64,000 nt of DNA from the NCBI GenBank assembly GCA_026129185.1, contig JAHCIO010000018.1:19216-83215 (forward strand), in the 5' to 3' direction. The notes under the pieces were generated by a model. It did no database searches, was not told the origin of the DNA, and saw nothing but the letters and a program-made list of their open reading frames with translations. A program made the position numbers and the translations under genes. The DNA comes from Promineifilum sp019695075. GTDB lineage: Bacteria; Chloroflexota; Anaerolineae; Promineifilales; Promineifilaceae. Below are positions 36,036-44,464 of this stretch, piece by piece. Each line of letters begins with the position of its first letter. The first letter of the stretch is position 1.

Positions 36036-36856
36036 GTTTCGTCCTCGGCTGCCAGCATATCCAGCAGCCAGACCGTCTTGGCCAGCAGCACAGCCGGGCG
36101 CAAGGGCGGGTGGAAGGTCTTGGCATGGTCAAGCTCTAGCTTGCTGTAGATGCTGTCGATGTGGTTTTCGACTGTTCGCACGCTGATGTTGAGCGTTTTG
36201 GCGACGGCCTCGATGGTCTGCCCGTGGGCCAGGGCGCGGGCGACCTCGCGCTCGCGATTGGAGAGGTTGGGAAACAGGGCCACGGCGCGGCTGACGAGTT
36301 CCCGCTCCTCGGCCGTCAGGTGCTTCCAGAAACGCGAGGCCAGTTGCGCCGTTTCGTTGTCTTCGTTAACGCGGATCAGGACGCGGCCGGCGCGCGTTTC
36401 ATTGAGCGCTTGCAGCAGCACTGCCGGTCCGGAAGAGTAACCCTTCGTGACATAGGCCAGCCCCTGAAATCCTTCGACCACCAGTTGCAGCACGGCGCGG
36501 CTGCGATTGCCAAAGGCGGAGAAAAGGACCACGGCCATCGTCGCGTCGAACTGCTTCAGGCGGCGAACCAGATCAACGCCGGCATTCTGGCTGCTCAGCG
36601 CCGGCTGGTGTGGCCCGGGGGGCAAGGCAATATCAACAATCGCTATCGCCGGATGGGCCTGGATCGCCAGCTCGAAGGCGGATTGACCATCGGCCGCTTC
36701 CAGGGTCACGTAGTTATGACGACCGAGAAAGGCGGCGACGCTTTCGCGAAAAAACACGTCGTCATCAACGACCAGGACAAGATTGGCTTGCCGCGTGGGT
36801 TTGGTGTCCACGATGATTGACACCTCTGTGCGACCAAGGTCGGGCATGGGGCACAT
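36032..36856 (-). CDS. NarL/LuxR-family response regulator
   Basis: 274 residues from ATG 36856. Receiver domain with acidic cluster D31-D33, phospho-acceptor D75 (IAIVDIALPPG) and a longer than usual receiver (insert GPHQPALSSQNAGVDL); C-terminal LuxR helix-turn-helix (LSNREREVARALAHGQTIEAVAKTL, VRTVENHIDSIYSKL). On the minus strand TACCAT at 36867-36862 is 5 nt before the ATG, so the message may be leaderless. Coupled to the kinase gene by a 4-bp overlap. Confidence 0.92.
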   Translation of the reverse strand: MCPMPDLGRTEVSIIVDTKPTRQANLVLVVDDDVFFRESVAAFLGRHNYVTLEAADGQSAFELAIQAHPAIAIVDIALPPGPHQPALSSQNAGVDLVRRLKQFDATMAVVLFSAFGNRSRAVLQLVVEGFQGLAYVTKGYSSGPAVLLQALNETRAGRVLIRVNEDNETAQLASRFWKHLTAEERELVSRAVALFPNLSNREREVARALAHGQTIEAVAKTLNISVRTVENHIDSIYSKLELDHAKTFHPPLRPAVLLAKTVWLLDMLAAEDET

Positions 36857-36922
36857 GGTCTATGGTAGCACAAGCAGAGAGGTGGCTCAACTGGAGGGGT
36901 CTATTGCCTATTGGCCTATTGT

Positions 36923-39328
36923 CTACTCATACGCCACCGCCTCCCGAATCGTCATCCGCGCCGCCCGTTCGGCCGGCAGCCAGCCGGCGAGCAGGGCGAT
37001 GGCCAGCACCAGCCCCAGCCAGGCCAGCGCCGCCCAGGGGGCGAAGGCGAAGGTCAGCGGGTGGCCCAGCAGCGAGTGGCCCATCACCCGGTCGAGCGCC
37101 GCCGTCAGCGGCAGGGCCAGCGGCACGGCCAGGGCGACGCTGAGCAGAGCGATGAGCAGCCCTTCGGCCAGAATCAGCCGGCGCAGCAGCGGCCGCCGCG
37201 CCCCCAGCGACCGCAGGATGCCGATCTCGCGCGAGCGCTCCAGGACATTGAGGGCCATCGTGTTGCCCAGTCCCAGCCCGCCCACCAGCGCCGTCAGCCC
37301 GGCCAGGGCCATCAGCAGGATCACCAGCGTGTCGAACTGCGCCCGGTAGCCGGCGCGGTAGCTGCCGGCCGTCTCCGCGCGGGCCACGACGATGCCCGCC
37401 GCCTCGAAGCGGGCGGTCAGCTCATCGGCCACGGCCGCCTGCCGGGCGGCGTCGGCGGCGTCCAGGTAGACGACCAGCCGCCCGGCCCGGCCGCGCTGCC
37501 CGGTGGCCTGCTCAAAGGCGGCGTAGGGCATGTAGGCCTGGGCGTCGAAGGGGCGCAGGCTGATGCCGACCAGGCGCGCGACCCGCTCCACCTGCCCGTT
37601 AAGCCGCAGGGCCAGGTCGTCGCCGGCCGCCGGCCGCTCGGTCAGCTTCTCGGTTTCGTAGTTGATGTAGAGGGTGGGGGATAGGGGGTAGGGATTAGGG
37701 GTTAGGGAAGAGTCTTCTGCCCCTGGCCCCTGCTCTGACAGCCAATGGCCGGCGCGCTCGGCGAAGGGGGCGATTTGCGTCGTTGGCGGGACGCCGTAGA
37801 GGGTAAAGCTGGTGCCCAGGCGGCCGTCGGGATAGACGCGCCGCGCGTCGGCCACGCCCCAGGCTTCCGCGCGGACGACGCCGGCGATGCCGGCCGCCTC
37901 GCGCTCCAGCCGTTGGACCGGCTGCGATTCGGCCAGGTCGATGACCACGTCGTAGGGGAACTCAGCGACGAGGATTTCGACGGCCTCGTATAGCCCCAGG
38001 CGCAGGCCGAATGTGGCCATGAACATCGCCCCGGCCAGCGCCAGCGCCGCCACGGTCAGTGCCAGCCGCGCCCGCCGCCGGGCGACGTTGCGCAGCGACA
38101 GCGTCGCCAGCCGCGGCAGGCCCTCCAGGCGCGCCAGCCGGCCGCCGGACAGCGCGGCGATGCCCTGCCCGCCCAGCGCCTCGCGGATGGAGAGCCGCGC
38201 CGCCGACCGCAGCGGGCCGAGCGCCGCCAGCGCGGGCACCACCAGCGCGCCGATGGCCTGCACCAACAACGTCGCCGCGGTCAGGCCGAAGGAGGGGATG
38301 TCGTAATTGAGTTGCTCGGCCAGCAGGGTCGATTGGAAGTAGGCCCCCATCAGGCCCAGGGGCACGGCCAGCAGCAGCGCCAGCAGGCCGAAGATGACTA
38401 CCATGCGGCCGTAGAGGCGCAGCACCAGTCCTTGCCCGCCGCCCAACGCCTTCAGCACGCCGATCTGCGGCACCTGCTGGGCGACGACCGCGCCCATGAC
38501 GTTGGTCACCAGGAACGCGCCGAGCAGCATCGTCAGCCCGCCCAGGATGCCGACCATCAGCAGGCCGGTATCGACGTTGCTCTGCATCAGGTGGACGCCC
38601 GGCTCCGGGATGCCCGCGCGCGTCACGATCACGCCGCGGCTATCCAGCCAGTCGGTCACGGCTGTCACCGCCGTTTCGACCGCGGCCCGGTCGGGGTTGG
38701 GAGTGTTGATGGTCAGCCGGAGTTGGTTGTCGGCCGCGGGCAGGCCCAGCCGCGCCGCCGTCTCGTCGCTGACGTAGCCGTAGACGGTCGGCTGCACTGT
38801 CGTCGGGGCCACGGCCATGTCGTTGACGAAGCCGGCCACGCCCAGCCGGAAGGCGTCGCCGTCGCTGGTGCGCACGGTGACGCTGTCGCCGGCGGCGACG
38901 GGCAGCACCGGCCGCACCGAGCGCTCCAGCAGCAGCGTGCCCGCCGGCGGCGACAGGGGCGCGTCGCCCTGGGGCGACAGGCGGCCGACGCGCGGTGGAT
39001 CGTCGGGCAGCCGCCACAGCAGCAGCGGGCGCTCCTCCCCGGCGATGGTCACTCGCGCGGCTGTCTGCTGCCAGGCCTCGGCCTCGTCCACCTCCGGCAA
39101 GGCGGCGACCTCATCGGCCAGCGCCGGGTCGAACGGCGTCGTATCGAGGATGGCGTGGGCCGGGTTGGTGCGGGCGTAGCCCTCGCGCAGGTCGCGGCGC
39201 AGGACGATGAGGCTGGTCACTGACATGCCCACCGCGGCCGTGCCCACGGCAATAGCCAGGACGACGAGCAGCGTCCGGGCCTTGAAGAGCCACAGGTCGC
39301 GCAGGGTTTTGAGCCAGAGGGTGTTCAT
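36923..39328 (-). CDS. ABC transporter permease, FtsX/MacB-like double module
   Basis: 801 residues. N-terminal membrane segment (RTLLVVLAIAVGTAAVGMSV), a periplasmic domain, three membrane segments (about 255-390), a second FtsX-type unit starting near 430 (ARLALTVAALALAGAMFMATF), a second outer domain and three C-terminal segments ending TIREAVAYE. Works with the ATPase encoded 54 bp upstream, probably in lipoprotein or lipid extraction or peptide export rather than import. The second outer domain carries an in-frame insertion of repeat family B (37674-37738). Confidence 0.92.
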   Translation of the reverse strand: MNTLWLKTLRDLWLFKARTLLVVLAIAVGTAAVGMSVTSLIVLRRDLREGYARTNPAHAILDTTPFDPALADEVAALPEVDEAEAWQQTAARVTIAGEERPLLLWRLPDDPPRVGRLSPQGDAPLSPPAGTLLLERSVRPVLPVAAGDSVTVRTSDGDAFRLGVAGFVNDMAVAPTTVQPTVYGYVSDETAARLGLPAADNQLRLTINTPNPDRAAVETAVTAVTDWLDSRGVIVTRAGIPEPGVHLMQSNVDTGLLMVGILGGLTMLLGAFLVTNVMGAVVAQQVPQIGVLKALGGGQGLVLRLYGRMVVIFGLLALLLAVPLGLMGAYFQSTLLAEQLNYDIPSFGLTAATLLVQAIGALVVPALAALGPLRSAARLSIREALGGQGIAALSGGRLARLEGLPRLATLSLRNVARRRARLALTVAALALAGAMFMATFGLRLGLYEAVEILVAEFPYDVVIDLAESQPVQRLEREAAGIAGVVRAEAWGVADARRVYPDGRLGTSFTLYGVPPTTQIAPFAERAGHWLSEQGPGAEDSSLTPNPYPLSPTLYINYETEKLTERPAAGDDLALRLNGQVERVARLVGISLRPFDAQAYMPYAAFEQATGQRGRAGRLVVYLDAADAARQAAVADELTARFEAAGIVVARAETAGSYRAGYRAQFDTLVILLMALAGLTALVGGLGLGNTMALNVLERSREIGILRSLGARRPLLRRLILAEGLLIALLSVALAVPLALPLTAALDRVMGHSLLGHPLTFAFAPWAALAWLGLVLAIALLAGWLPAERAARMTIREAVAYE
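37674..37738. repeat. Repeat family B copy inside a coding sequence
   Basis: GGGGGATAGGGGGTAGGGAT-type units, then a decayed palindrome AGGGAAGAGTCTTCTGCCCC, lying in frame within the permease gene. It encodes roughly SEQGPGAEDSSLTPNPYPLS in the outer domain. Confidence 0.8.
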
Positions 39329-39391
39329 GGGTCAGTGGGGCAGTAGGTCAGTGGTCTGTCGTCCGTGGTCGGCGGTCGGCCGTCAGCGGTC
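39329..39391. repeat. Dispersed repeat family A
   Basis: On the minus strand it begins TGACGGCCGACCGCCGACC at the stop codon of the ABC-cNMP gene and ends with CACTGACC units before the permease ATG. Confidence 0.8.
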
Positions 39392-40885
39392 GTCCCCCCG
39401 CACGCGCGCCGTCCGTTCGGCGGCGGCGGCGCGGAGGTCCGCGGCGAAGCGGCCGGAGAGCTGCGTTAGGGAAGCAAAGGCGTCGGCGTCCAGTTCCAAC
39501 AGGCGGGCCGGCTGCGTTCCGGCGACGCGGACGGTCGCCGTGCGCCGCCGGTCGCCCAGGAGGGCCAGCTCGCCGAAGTAGGCCCCCGGGCCGTGGTGGT
39601 CGATGAGCGCGTCGTCTGCGCCGCGGCGGACGAAGACATCGACTTCGCCGTCGAGGATCAGATAGAAGGCCTCGCCCAGGTCGCCCTGACGAATAATGGT
39701 CTCGCCGGGGGCGAAGGTGCGCGTGGGCGCGCCGGCGGCCAGACGGCGCAATTCGTCCCGGCCGGCGTCGTCGCGGCCGGCGTCGGCCAGGGCCTCGACG
39801 CGGCTCTGCGTCTCGCGCAGCTGGACGATGCGCTGCAACTCGTCGCGCAGGTCGGCCGAGGACTCAACCAGTTGGCTGAACGTCGCGCCGTCCAAGGCGA
39901 CGACCTCCAGCGGCGTATCGGCCGCGGCCCGCACGGTCGCCCGGCGCGGCCGGCGGCCCAGCAGGGCCATCTCGCCGAAGTATTGCCCGGCGCGCAACGA
40001 ATCGACCGGCAGGGTGCGGCCGTCGGGCTGCTCCACGCAGACCTCGGCCCGGCCGCCGGTGATGATGTAGAAGTGCTCGCCCGGCTCGCCCTGGCGCACG
40101 ACGACGCTGCCGGGGGCGAAGGCCGTCGGGGCCACGTGGCGCTGCACCTCGGCCAGCTGGTCGTAGTTCAGCGCCGCCAGGGCCTGTGTCACGTGCTCGT
40201 TGACCACCTGACCATCGGCGATCATGACCGAGCGACTGGTGCGGGCGGCGCGGGCCTCGTCGTGGGTGACCATGATGATGGTCTTACCCTCGGTCACCAG
40301 GCGTTGGAAGAGGCTGAAGATGCTCTCGGCCGTGCGCGAGTCGAGGTTGCCCGTCGGCTCGTCGGCGATGAGCAGGCCGGGGTCGTTGGCCAGGGCGCGG
40401 GCGATGGCGACGCGCTGCTGCTGGCCGCCGGAGACGGCCGCGGGCAGCTTGCGCGCTTGCCCGTCCATTTCCACCAGTTCCAACAGGCGCATGGCCCGGT
40501 CGCGCCGCTCGGCGGCTGGGTAGAGCCGGTTGATGTCCATCGGCAGCATGACGTTTTCGACGAGCGTCAACGTCGGCAGCAGTTGGAAGAACTGGAAGAC
40601 GATGCCCAAATTCCGGCCGCGCCATTCGGCCATGCGCTCTTCGTCGAAGGTATGCAGCGGCTCGCCGCCGACGACGATCTCGCCCGCTGTCGGCCGGTCG
40701 ATGCCGGTGATGAGGTTGATAAGCGTGGACTTGCCGCTGCCGGACTTGCCGATGATGGCGACGAACTCGCCGCGGTTGACCTGGAGATCAATGCCTTTCA
40801 GGGCGGTGAAGTCGCCCGCGGGCGTGCGGAAGACCTTGATGAGGCGGCGAGCGTCTACGTAGGGGGTGGCGGCTGGGGCGATCAT
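39383..40885 (-). CDS. ABC ATPase fused to two cyclic-nucleotide-binding domains
   Basis: 500 residues. LolD/MacB-type ATPase (1-225): Walker A GKSGSGKST (46-54), Q-loop FQFFQLLP, signature VSGGQQQRVAIARAL, Walker B LLIADEPTGNLD, H-loop MVTHD. Then two cNMP-binding domains (about 240-350 and 375-490), each with a phosphate-binding cassette: FGEMALLGRRPRRATVRA and FGELALLGDRRRTATVRV. Such a fusion suggests export gated by cAMP or cGMP. Start at ATG 40885: TATAAT lies 9 nt upstream. A longer upstream frame lacks any site. The last residues Asp-Asp-Arg and the stop come from repeat family A. Partner permease follows. Confidence 0.93.
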   Translation of the reverse strand: MIAPAATPYVDARRLIKVFRTPAGDFTALKGIDLQVNRGEFVAIIGKSGSGKSTLINLITGIDRPTAGEIVVGGEPLHTFDEERMAEWRGRNLGIVFQFFQLLPTLTLVENVMLPMDINRLYPAAERRDRAMRLLELVEMDGQARKLPAAVSGGQQQRVAIARALANDPGLLIADEPTGNLDSRTAESIFSLFQRLVTEGKTIIMVTHDEARAARTSRSVMIADGQVVNEHVTQALAALNYDQLAEVQRHVAPTAFAPGSVVVRQGEPGEHFYIITGGRAEVCVEQPDGRTLPVDSLRAGQYFGEMALLGRRPRRATVRAAADTPLEVVALDGATFSQLVESSADLRDELQRIVQLRETQSRVEALADAGRDDAGRDELRRLAAGAPTRTFAPGETIIRQGDLGEAFYLILDGEVDVFVRRGADDALIDHHGPGAYFGELALLGDRRRTATVRVAGTQPARLLELDADAFASLTQLSGRFAADLRAAAAERTARVRGDDR

Positions 40886-40894
40886 GGGCCGCAG

Positions 40895-40900
40895 ATTATA
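40895..40900 (-). promoter_or_regulatory. -10 box of the ABC-cNMP gene
   Basis: TATAAT on the minus strand, 9 nt before ATG 40885; leader of zero to three nt expected. Confidence 0.6.
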
Positions 40901-40930
40901 GCGGCCCTGCGGAGAAAGCACACTTAGGAA

Positions 40931-40962
40931 GACCTCAGAGGTCTCGGAAGACCTCTGAGGTC
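40931..40962. repeat. Double palindrome with CGGA linker
   Basis: GACCTCAGAGGTCT, CGGA, AGACCTCTGAGGTC: perfect 14-bp stem 9 bp past the panD stop codon. It could terminate panD, but it has the same layout as the other CGGA elements. Confidence 0.88.
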
Positions 40963-40971
40963 GGAGTGAGA

Positions 40972-41313
40972 CTACAGGTGGCGGACGTAGTGGTTGTTCT
41001 GATCGACGAGGATTTGCCGGGCCTCGATGGGCTTGTCGGTTAGCTCGAAGGCGATGATGATGATCTCCTCGCCGGCCTTGATCAGGTGCGCCGCCGCGCC
41101 GTTCATATTGATGACGCCCGACCCGCGCTCGCCGGGGATGACGTAGGTTTCCAGCCGCGCGCCGCTGGTGTTGCTGACAACGAGCACCTTCTCGTGCTCC
41201 CACAGACCGACGCAGTCCATCAGGTCTTCGTCAATCGTAATGCTGCCGATGTAATTGACGTCGGCCTGCACGACCGTCGCCTTGTGAATCTTGGAACGCA
41301 TGACCCATCTCAT
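40972..41313 (-). CDS. panD: Aspartate 1-decarboxylase
   Basis: 113 residues. Makes beta-alanine for pantothenate and CoA. Pyruvoyl enzyme: the self-cleavage site is G23-S24 in NYIGSITID. Other conserved segments: SKIHKATVVQADVNY, RLETYVIPGERGSGVINMNGAAAHL and DLVIIIAF-like IIIIAFEL. Start ATG 41313, 7 nt after a TATACT box; the ATG of codon 5 is an alternative. It stands alone, away from other pantothenate genes. Confidence 0.95.
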   Translation of the reverse strand: MRWVMRSKIHKATVVQADVNYIGSITIDEDLMDCVGLWEHEKVLVVSNTSGARLETYVIPGERGSGVINMNGAAAHLIKAGEEIIIIAFELTDKPIEARQILVDQNNHYVRHL

Positions 41314-41320
41314 AGCATGT

Positions 41321-41326
41321 AGTATA
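41321..41326 (-). promoter_or_regulatory. -10 box of panD, leaderless type
   Basis: TATACT on the minus strand, 7 nt before ATG 41313; no ribosome site. Confidence 0.6.
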
Positions 41327-41356
41327 CGACGAGGCGCGTATAAAGTTGCTAAGAAT

Positions 41357-41426
41357 AGGGACTAGGGATTAGGGGCTAGGCTCTAGGGAAGAGCGCTCTT
41401 CCCTAGCCCCTGGCCCCTAGCCCCTT
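41357..41426. repeat. Dispersed repeat family B
   Basis: Contains the palindromic core (CTAGGGAAGAGCGCTCTTCC) and, on the minus strand, AGGGGCTAGGGGCCAGGGG units. The first codons encode the last two residues, Arg-Gly, and the stop TAG of the P1 peptidase. Confidence 0.88.
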
Positions 41427-42604
41427 CTTAAGAGGCGCGCGACTTCGGCGGCGGGCAGGGCGTGGCGGACGTGGCCGTTGCGGCCGGTGACCGTGTGGGC
41501 CATGAGCAGGCTGTTGTAGATGGCTTCCTCGATGCTCTCGACCACGGCCGTGGCGAACCAGTCCAGCAACGGCTGCTCGTAGAGCGCCGGCCGCAGCGCC
41601 AGGGGCGAATCGGGGCGGTCGGGGATGCGCTGAGTAGTACTGAAGGCGATGACGAAGTCGCCGCTGCCGCCGTGGCAGGTGCTGCCCGTTCGCGCCAGGC
41701 CGAAGGCCGCCCGCCGGCACAATCGCCCCAGACCGCGGGCGTCCAGCGGCGCGTCGGTGGCCAGGATCATCATGATGGAGCTACCCTGGGGAGAGTGGCC
41801 AGTGGCTAATGGTTGGTCGTCGGTGGTCAAGGGTGGCTCTTCACGGGGTACTGGCCACTGACCACTGGCCACTGTTCCCGGCGGCCGCAGCGCCCGCCCG
41901 ACGGGCACGCCGCAGATGACCAGTTCCTCCGCCCGGCCGAAGTTGCTCTGTACCAGCGCGCCGACGGTGTAGCCGCCGGCCCGCTCCGGCAACACGCGCG
42001 AGGCTGTGCCGATGCCGCCCTTCCAGCCGTAGCAACTCGTGCCCATACCCGCGCCGACGGCGCCCTCGGCCACATCGGCCGAGGCCGCGGCCAGCGCCGC
42101 CCGCACCTCAGCCAGGCCAATCGGCCGCGCCTGCAGGTCGCTCAGGTAGCCGTCGCTCGTCTCGCCAACGACGGGGTTGACGCTGGCATAGCCGCGCCAG
42201 CCCGTCTCGGCAAAACCCACGCCAATGTGGGGGCTGGCCTCGGCGGCCAGGGTCATGAGCGCGTCGGCCACGCGCGGCACGTTCATCGTGCCCGTCAGGG
42301 CGATGGGCGTCTCCAGCGCGCCCAGTTCGCGCACCTGCTCAAAGCCGGCTACTTTGCCGAAACCGTTGATGGTGTGGACGGCGGCGGCGACCTTGTCGTC
42401 GTAGAGGTTGCCGCCGTGGGGCCGGATGACGGTCACACCGGTGCGGAAGGGGCCGTGGCCGGGCCGCCAGTCAGGGTCGGCCGTGTCCTCGCCGGTAATG
42501 AGGGTGTAGTGGCCCACGGTGACGCCGGCCACGTCGCTGATGGCATTGCGCGGGCCGGACGGCAGGGCGCTGTGGTAGGGAGCGAGTTCGCGGATGCGGG
42601 ACAT
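41417..42604 (-). CDS. P1 family (DmpA-like) self-processing aminopeptidase
   Basis: 395 residues. N-terminal-nucleophile hydrolase made as a precursor and cut in front of a Ser. Family motifs: AISDVAGVTVGHYTL, GTSCYGWKGGIGTASRVL and the processing strand GSSIMMILATDAPLDARGL with G274-S275 as the likely scissile bond and nucleophile, then ARTGSTCHGGSGDFVIAFST. An insertion of about 30 residues (243-272), Pro/Thr/Gln-rich and encoded by a dispersed repeat, lies immediately before the cleavage site, where the family has only a short linker. It would become the tail of the alpha chain. The last two residues come from repeat B. Confidence 0.9.
   Translation of the reverse strand: MSRIRELAPYHSALPSGPRNAISDVAGVTVGHYTLITGEDTADPDWRPGHGPFRTGVTVIRPHGGNLYDDKVAAAVHTINGFGKVAGFEQVRELGALETPIALTGTMNVPRVADALMTLAAEASPHIGVGFAETGWRGYASVNPVVGETSDGYLSDLQARPIGLAEVRAALAAASADVAEGAVGAGMGTSCYGWKGGIGTASRVLPERAGGYTVGALVQSNFGRAEELVICGVPVGRALRPPGTVASGQWPVPREEPPLTTDDQPLATGHSPQGSSIMMILATDAPLDARGLGRLCRRAAFGLARTGSTCHGGSGDFVIAFSTTQRIPDRPDSPLALRPALYEQPLLDWFATAVVESIEEAIYNSLLMAHTVTGRNGHVRHALPAAEVARLLRRG
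41786..41878. repeat. Repeat family A-like insertion inside a coding sequence
   Basis: CAGTGGCCAGTGGTCAGTGG units and their inverted copy CCACTGGCCACT flank a GACCACCGACGACC segment. The block keeps the peptidase frame open and adds about 30 codons. Confidence 0.75.
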
Positions 42605-42612
42605 GGACGGCT

Positions 42613-42697
42613 CCGGTAGGGGCTAGGGGATAGGGATTAGGGGCTAGGGAAGAGCGCTCTTCCCTAGCCCCTAGCCCCTAATCCCTATCCCCTAAGT
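42613..42697. repeat. Dispersed repeat family B
   Basis: GGGGCTAGGGGATAGGGATT units and the palindromic core with GAGCGCTC centre. On the minus strand the sequence AGGGGATAG supplies Arg-Gly-stop to the arginine-deiminase-like gene. Confidence 0.88.
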
Positions 42698-43548
42698 ATC
42701 GGCCGCGTCAGGCAGGTTGGCCCGCCCTCGGCCTTGAGGGACATCTCGTCGCCGCGATAGGGGTAGACGCGGCAGCCGGCGGCTTCCAGCGCACGCGCCG
42801 TCTGGATGTTGTGGTCGAGCAGGATGCACTCGCGCGGGGCCAGGGCCAGCACGTTCGTGCCCATCGTGGCGAACTCCTCGTCGGACACGTCGATGAGCCG
42901 GACGCCGCGCGACTCCAGCAGTTGATAGAAGGGCACGGGCAGCAGCGGCCGGTAGACGACGGCCAGATCGACATCGACCAGGCTGATGAGCGACATCAGA
43001 TGCAGGCACGCTTCCGGCCCATCGAAGTAGGGCAACTGGACGGGGAACAGGGCCACGCCCGACCCGGCCAGCGCCTCGGCCAGCTGGTCGAAGCCGGCGG
43101 CATTGGTGCGAAAGCCCAGACCAACGCACAGCGTCTGCTGGTCGAGCCACAGCAGGTCGCCGCCTTCGGCCGTGGCCGCGCCGTGAAGCCGGTAGTGGAT
43201 GGGCACGCCCAACTGCGCCAGGGTGGCGGCCATCGCCTCCTCTTCGCCGGCGCGCTGGGGCTTGCCCATGCGCAGGAGGATGGCCCCGCGGTCGGTGATC
43301 AGCGCCGGGTCGTGGACGAAGAGGGCGTCGGCGTGGTCGGGCAGCGGCGCATCGTGGTAGGCGACCTCGATGCCGTGGGCAAGCAGGGTGTTGACGAAGG
43401 CGTCGTGCTCCTGGCGGGCCAGTAGCAGGTCGGGCGTGTCGGTGTAGTGCCAGAGGGCGGGGTCAGCCACGCCAAAGGCGTCGTCCGGCCGGCGAACGAG
43501 CACCGACTGGAGGGGGGCGATCATGGATTGGGAGCCGTAGGGAGTCAT
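42685..43548 (-). CDS. Arginine deiminase / dimethylargininase-like amidinohydrolase
   Basis: 287 residues (263-287 depending on start; ATG 43524, opening MIAPLQSVLVRRP, is as likely as 43548). Pentein fold hydrolase acting on guanidino groups. Catalytic elements: DPALITDRGAILLRMGKPQR, AEGGDLLWLDQQTL, the His in EACLHLMSLISLVD, MGTNVLAL and the nucleophile Cys near the end in GGPTCLTRPI. Could be DDAH, ADI or a similar enzyme. The final Arg-Gly-stop is encoded by repeat B. Confidence 0.85.
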   Translation of the reverse strand: MTPYGSQSMIAPLQSVLVRRPDDAFGVADPALWHYTDTPDLLLARQEHDAFVNTLLAHGIEVAYHDAPLPDHADALFVHDPALITDRGAILLRMGKPQRAGEEEAMAATLAQLGVPIHYRLHGAATAEGGDLLWLDQQTLCVGLGFRTNAAGFDQLAEALAGSGVALFPVQLPYFDGPEACLHLMSLISLVDVDLAVVYRPLLPVPFYQLLESRGVRLIDVSDEEFATMGTNVLALAPRECILLDHNIQTARALEAAGCRVYPYRGDEMSLKAEGGPTCLTRPILRG

Positions 43549-43555
43549 GGTGGTC

Positions 43556-43701
43556 AGTGGGTCAGTGGGTCAGTAGGTCAGTGGGGCAGTAGGTCAGTGG
43601 TCAGTGGGTCAGTGGGCAATGGGTCAGTGGTCAGTGGGCCAGTAAGGTCAGTGGAGCAGTCGTCTGTCGTCTGTGGTCTGTCGTCCGCGGTCGGCGGTCG
43701 T
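43556..43701. repeat. Dispersed repeat family A, long copy
   Basis: On the minus strand it starts 2 nt after the metzincin stop with GACCGCCGACCGCGGACGAC, then CAGACGACAGACGACTG and many CACTGACC units, up to 8 bp before the deiminase ATG. Confidence 0.8.
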
Positions 43702-43702
43702 T

Positions 43703-44362
43703 CTAAAAGAAGGTGACGTGGCGCGACGTGCGCAGGACGGCGGCCTGCCAGTGGGCCAGCTCTTCGCCGGGGCCGCGTGGGGCCATGAGATTGGCCGGGT
43801 TCTTGGAGTGCCACAGGCCGCAGGCGTGGGCGACCTCGTGGGCCAGCAGGCGGCGAGTGGTGCGCAGCGTCTTGGCCTCGACGGTCACGTAGTCGGTCGC
43901 CGCACCCAGCGAACAGCCATTGTGGGTTGACATGCTGCGGACGATGAAAACGGTCAGGGGTTGGCCATAGCCAGTGAGCGTGCCGCCGGTCGTCCTGGCC
44001 ATCAGGCTGCGGAAGAACCCGCCGGCCGTGCCCAGGTCGTCCTGCCAGGCGCCGTCGGTGCAATGCACGTCGAGGGCCGCCTTAGGCGCGGCGTGGGGCG
44101 CGGTGACGACGCGCCAGCCGGCCGGCTCGACCGACACGCCGGCCATGCGGGCGAAGATGCGGCGGGCCTCCTCATAGGCCGGCTGGGCTTCCTCGTTGCT
44201 GGCCAGGGGCAGGCCGCGTTCGTCGCGCAGGATGACCACGCGCAGGCGCAGTTTCTTGGTGGCGCTAAAGCCCAGCAGAGTCAGCAGCAACTCCGGAAAC
44301 TTGATCGTCCGGTTGAGCACTTCCTTAAGGACGTTAAAGATCTGCCACAGTAATCCGGTCAT
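43703..44362 (-). CDS. Small metzincin-type zinc metalloprotease
   Basis: 219 residues. Zinc-binding consensus H175-E-V-A-H179-A-C-G-L-W-H185 (HExxHxxGxxH) followed by the Met-turn residue M193 in NPANLMAP, which defines metzincins. An N-terminal hydrophobic/amphipathic stretch (about 1-35) may anchor it; no clear cleavable signal. Two other Cys (DVHCTDG, HNGCSLG) may pair. Substrate unknown; no closer family recognised. Confidence 0.8.
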   Translation of the reverse strand: MTGLLWQIFNVLKEVLNRTIKFPELLLTLLGFSATKKLRLRVVILRDERGLPLASNEEAQPAYEEARRIFARMAGVSVEPAGWRVVTAPHAAPKAALDVHCTDGAWQDDLGTAGGFFRSLMARTTGGTLTGYGQPLTVFIVRSMSTHNGCSLGAATDYVTVEAKTLRTTRRLLAHEVAHACGLWHSKNPANLMAPRGPGEELAHWQAAVLRTSRHVTFF

Positions 44363-44464
44363 AGGGCCTTCCAGTAAGTCCGCTGCCCAGAGCTTAGCCC
44401 AAAGTCGCCGCGACGCAAAGCGGGCGGGATGGCCGGCAGCATGACGCAGAGGAAAAGGTTGGGG

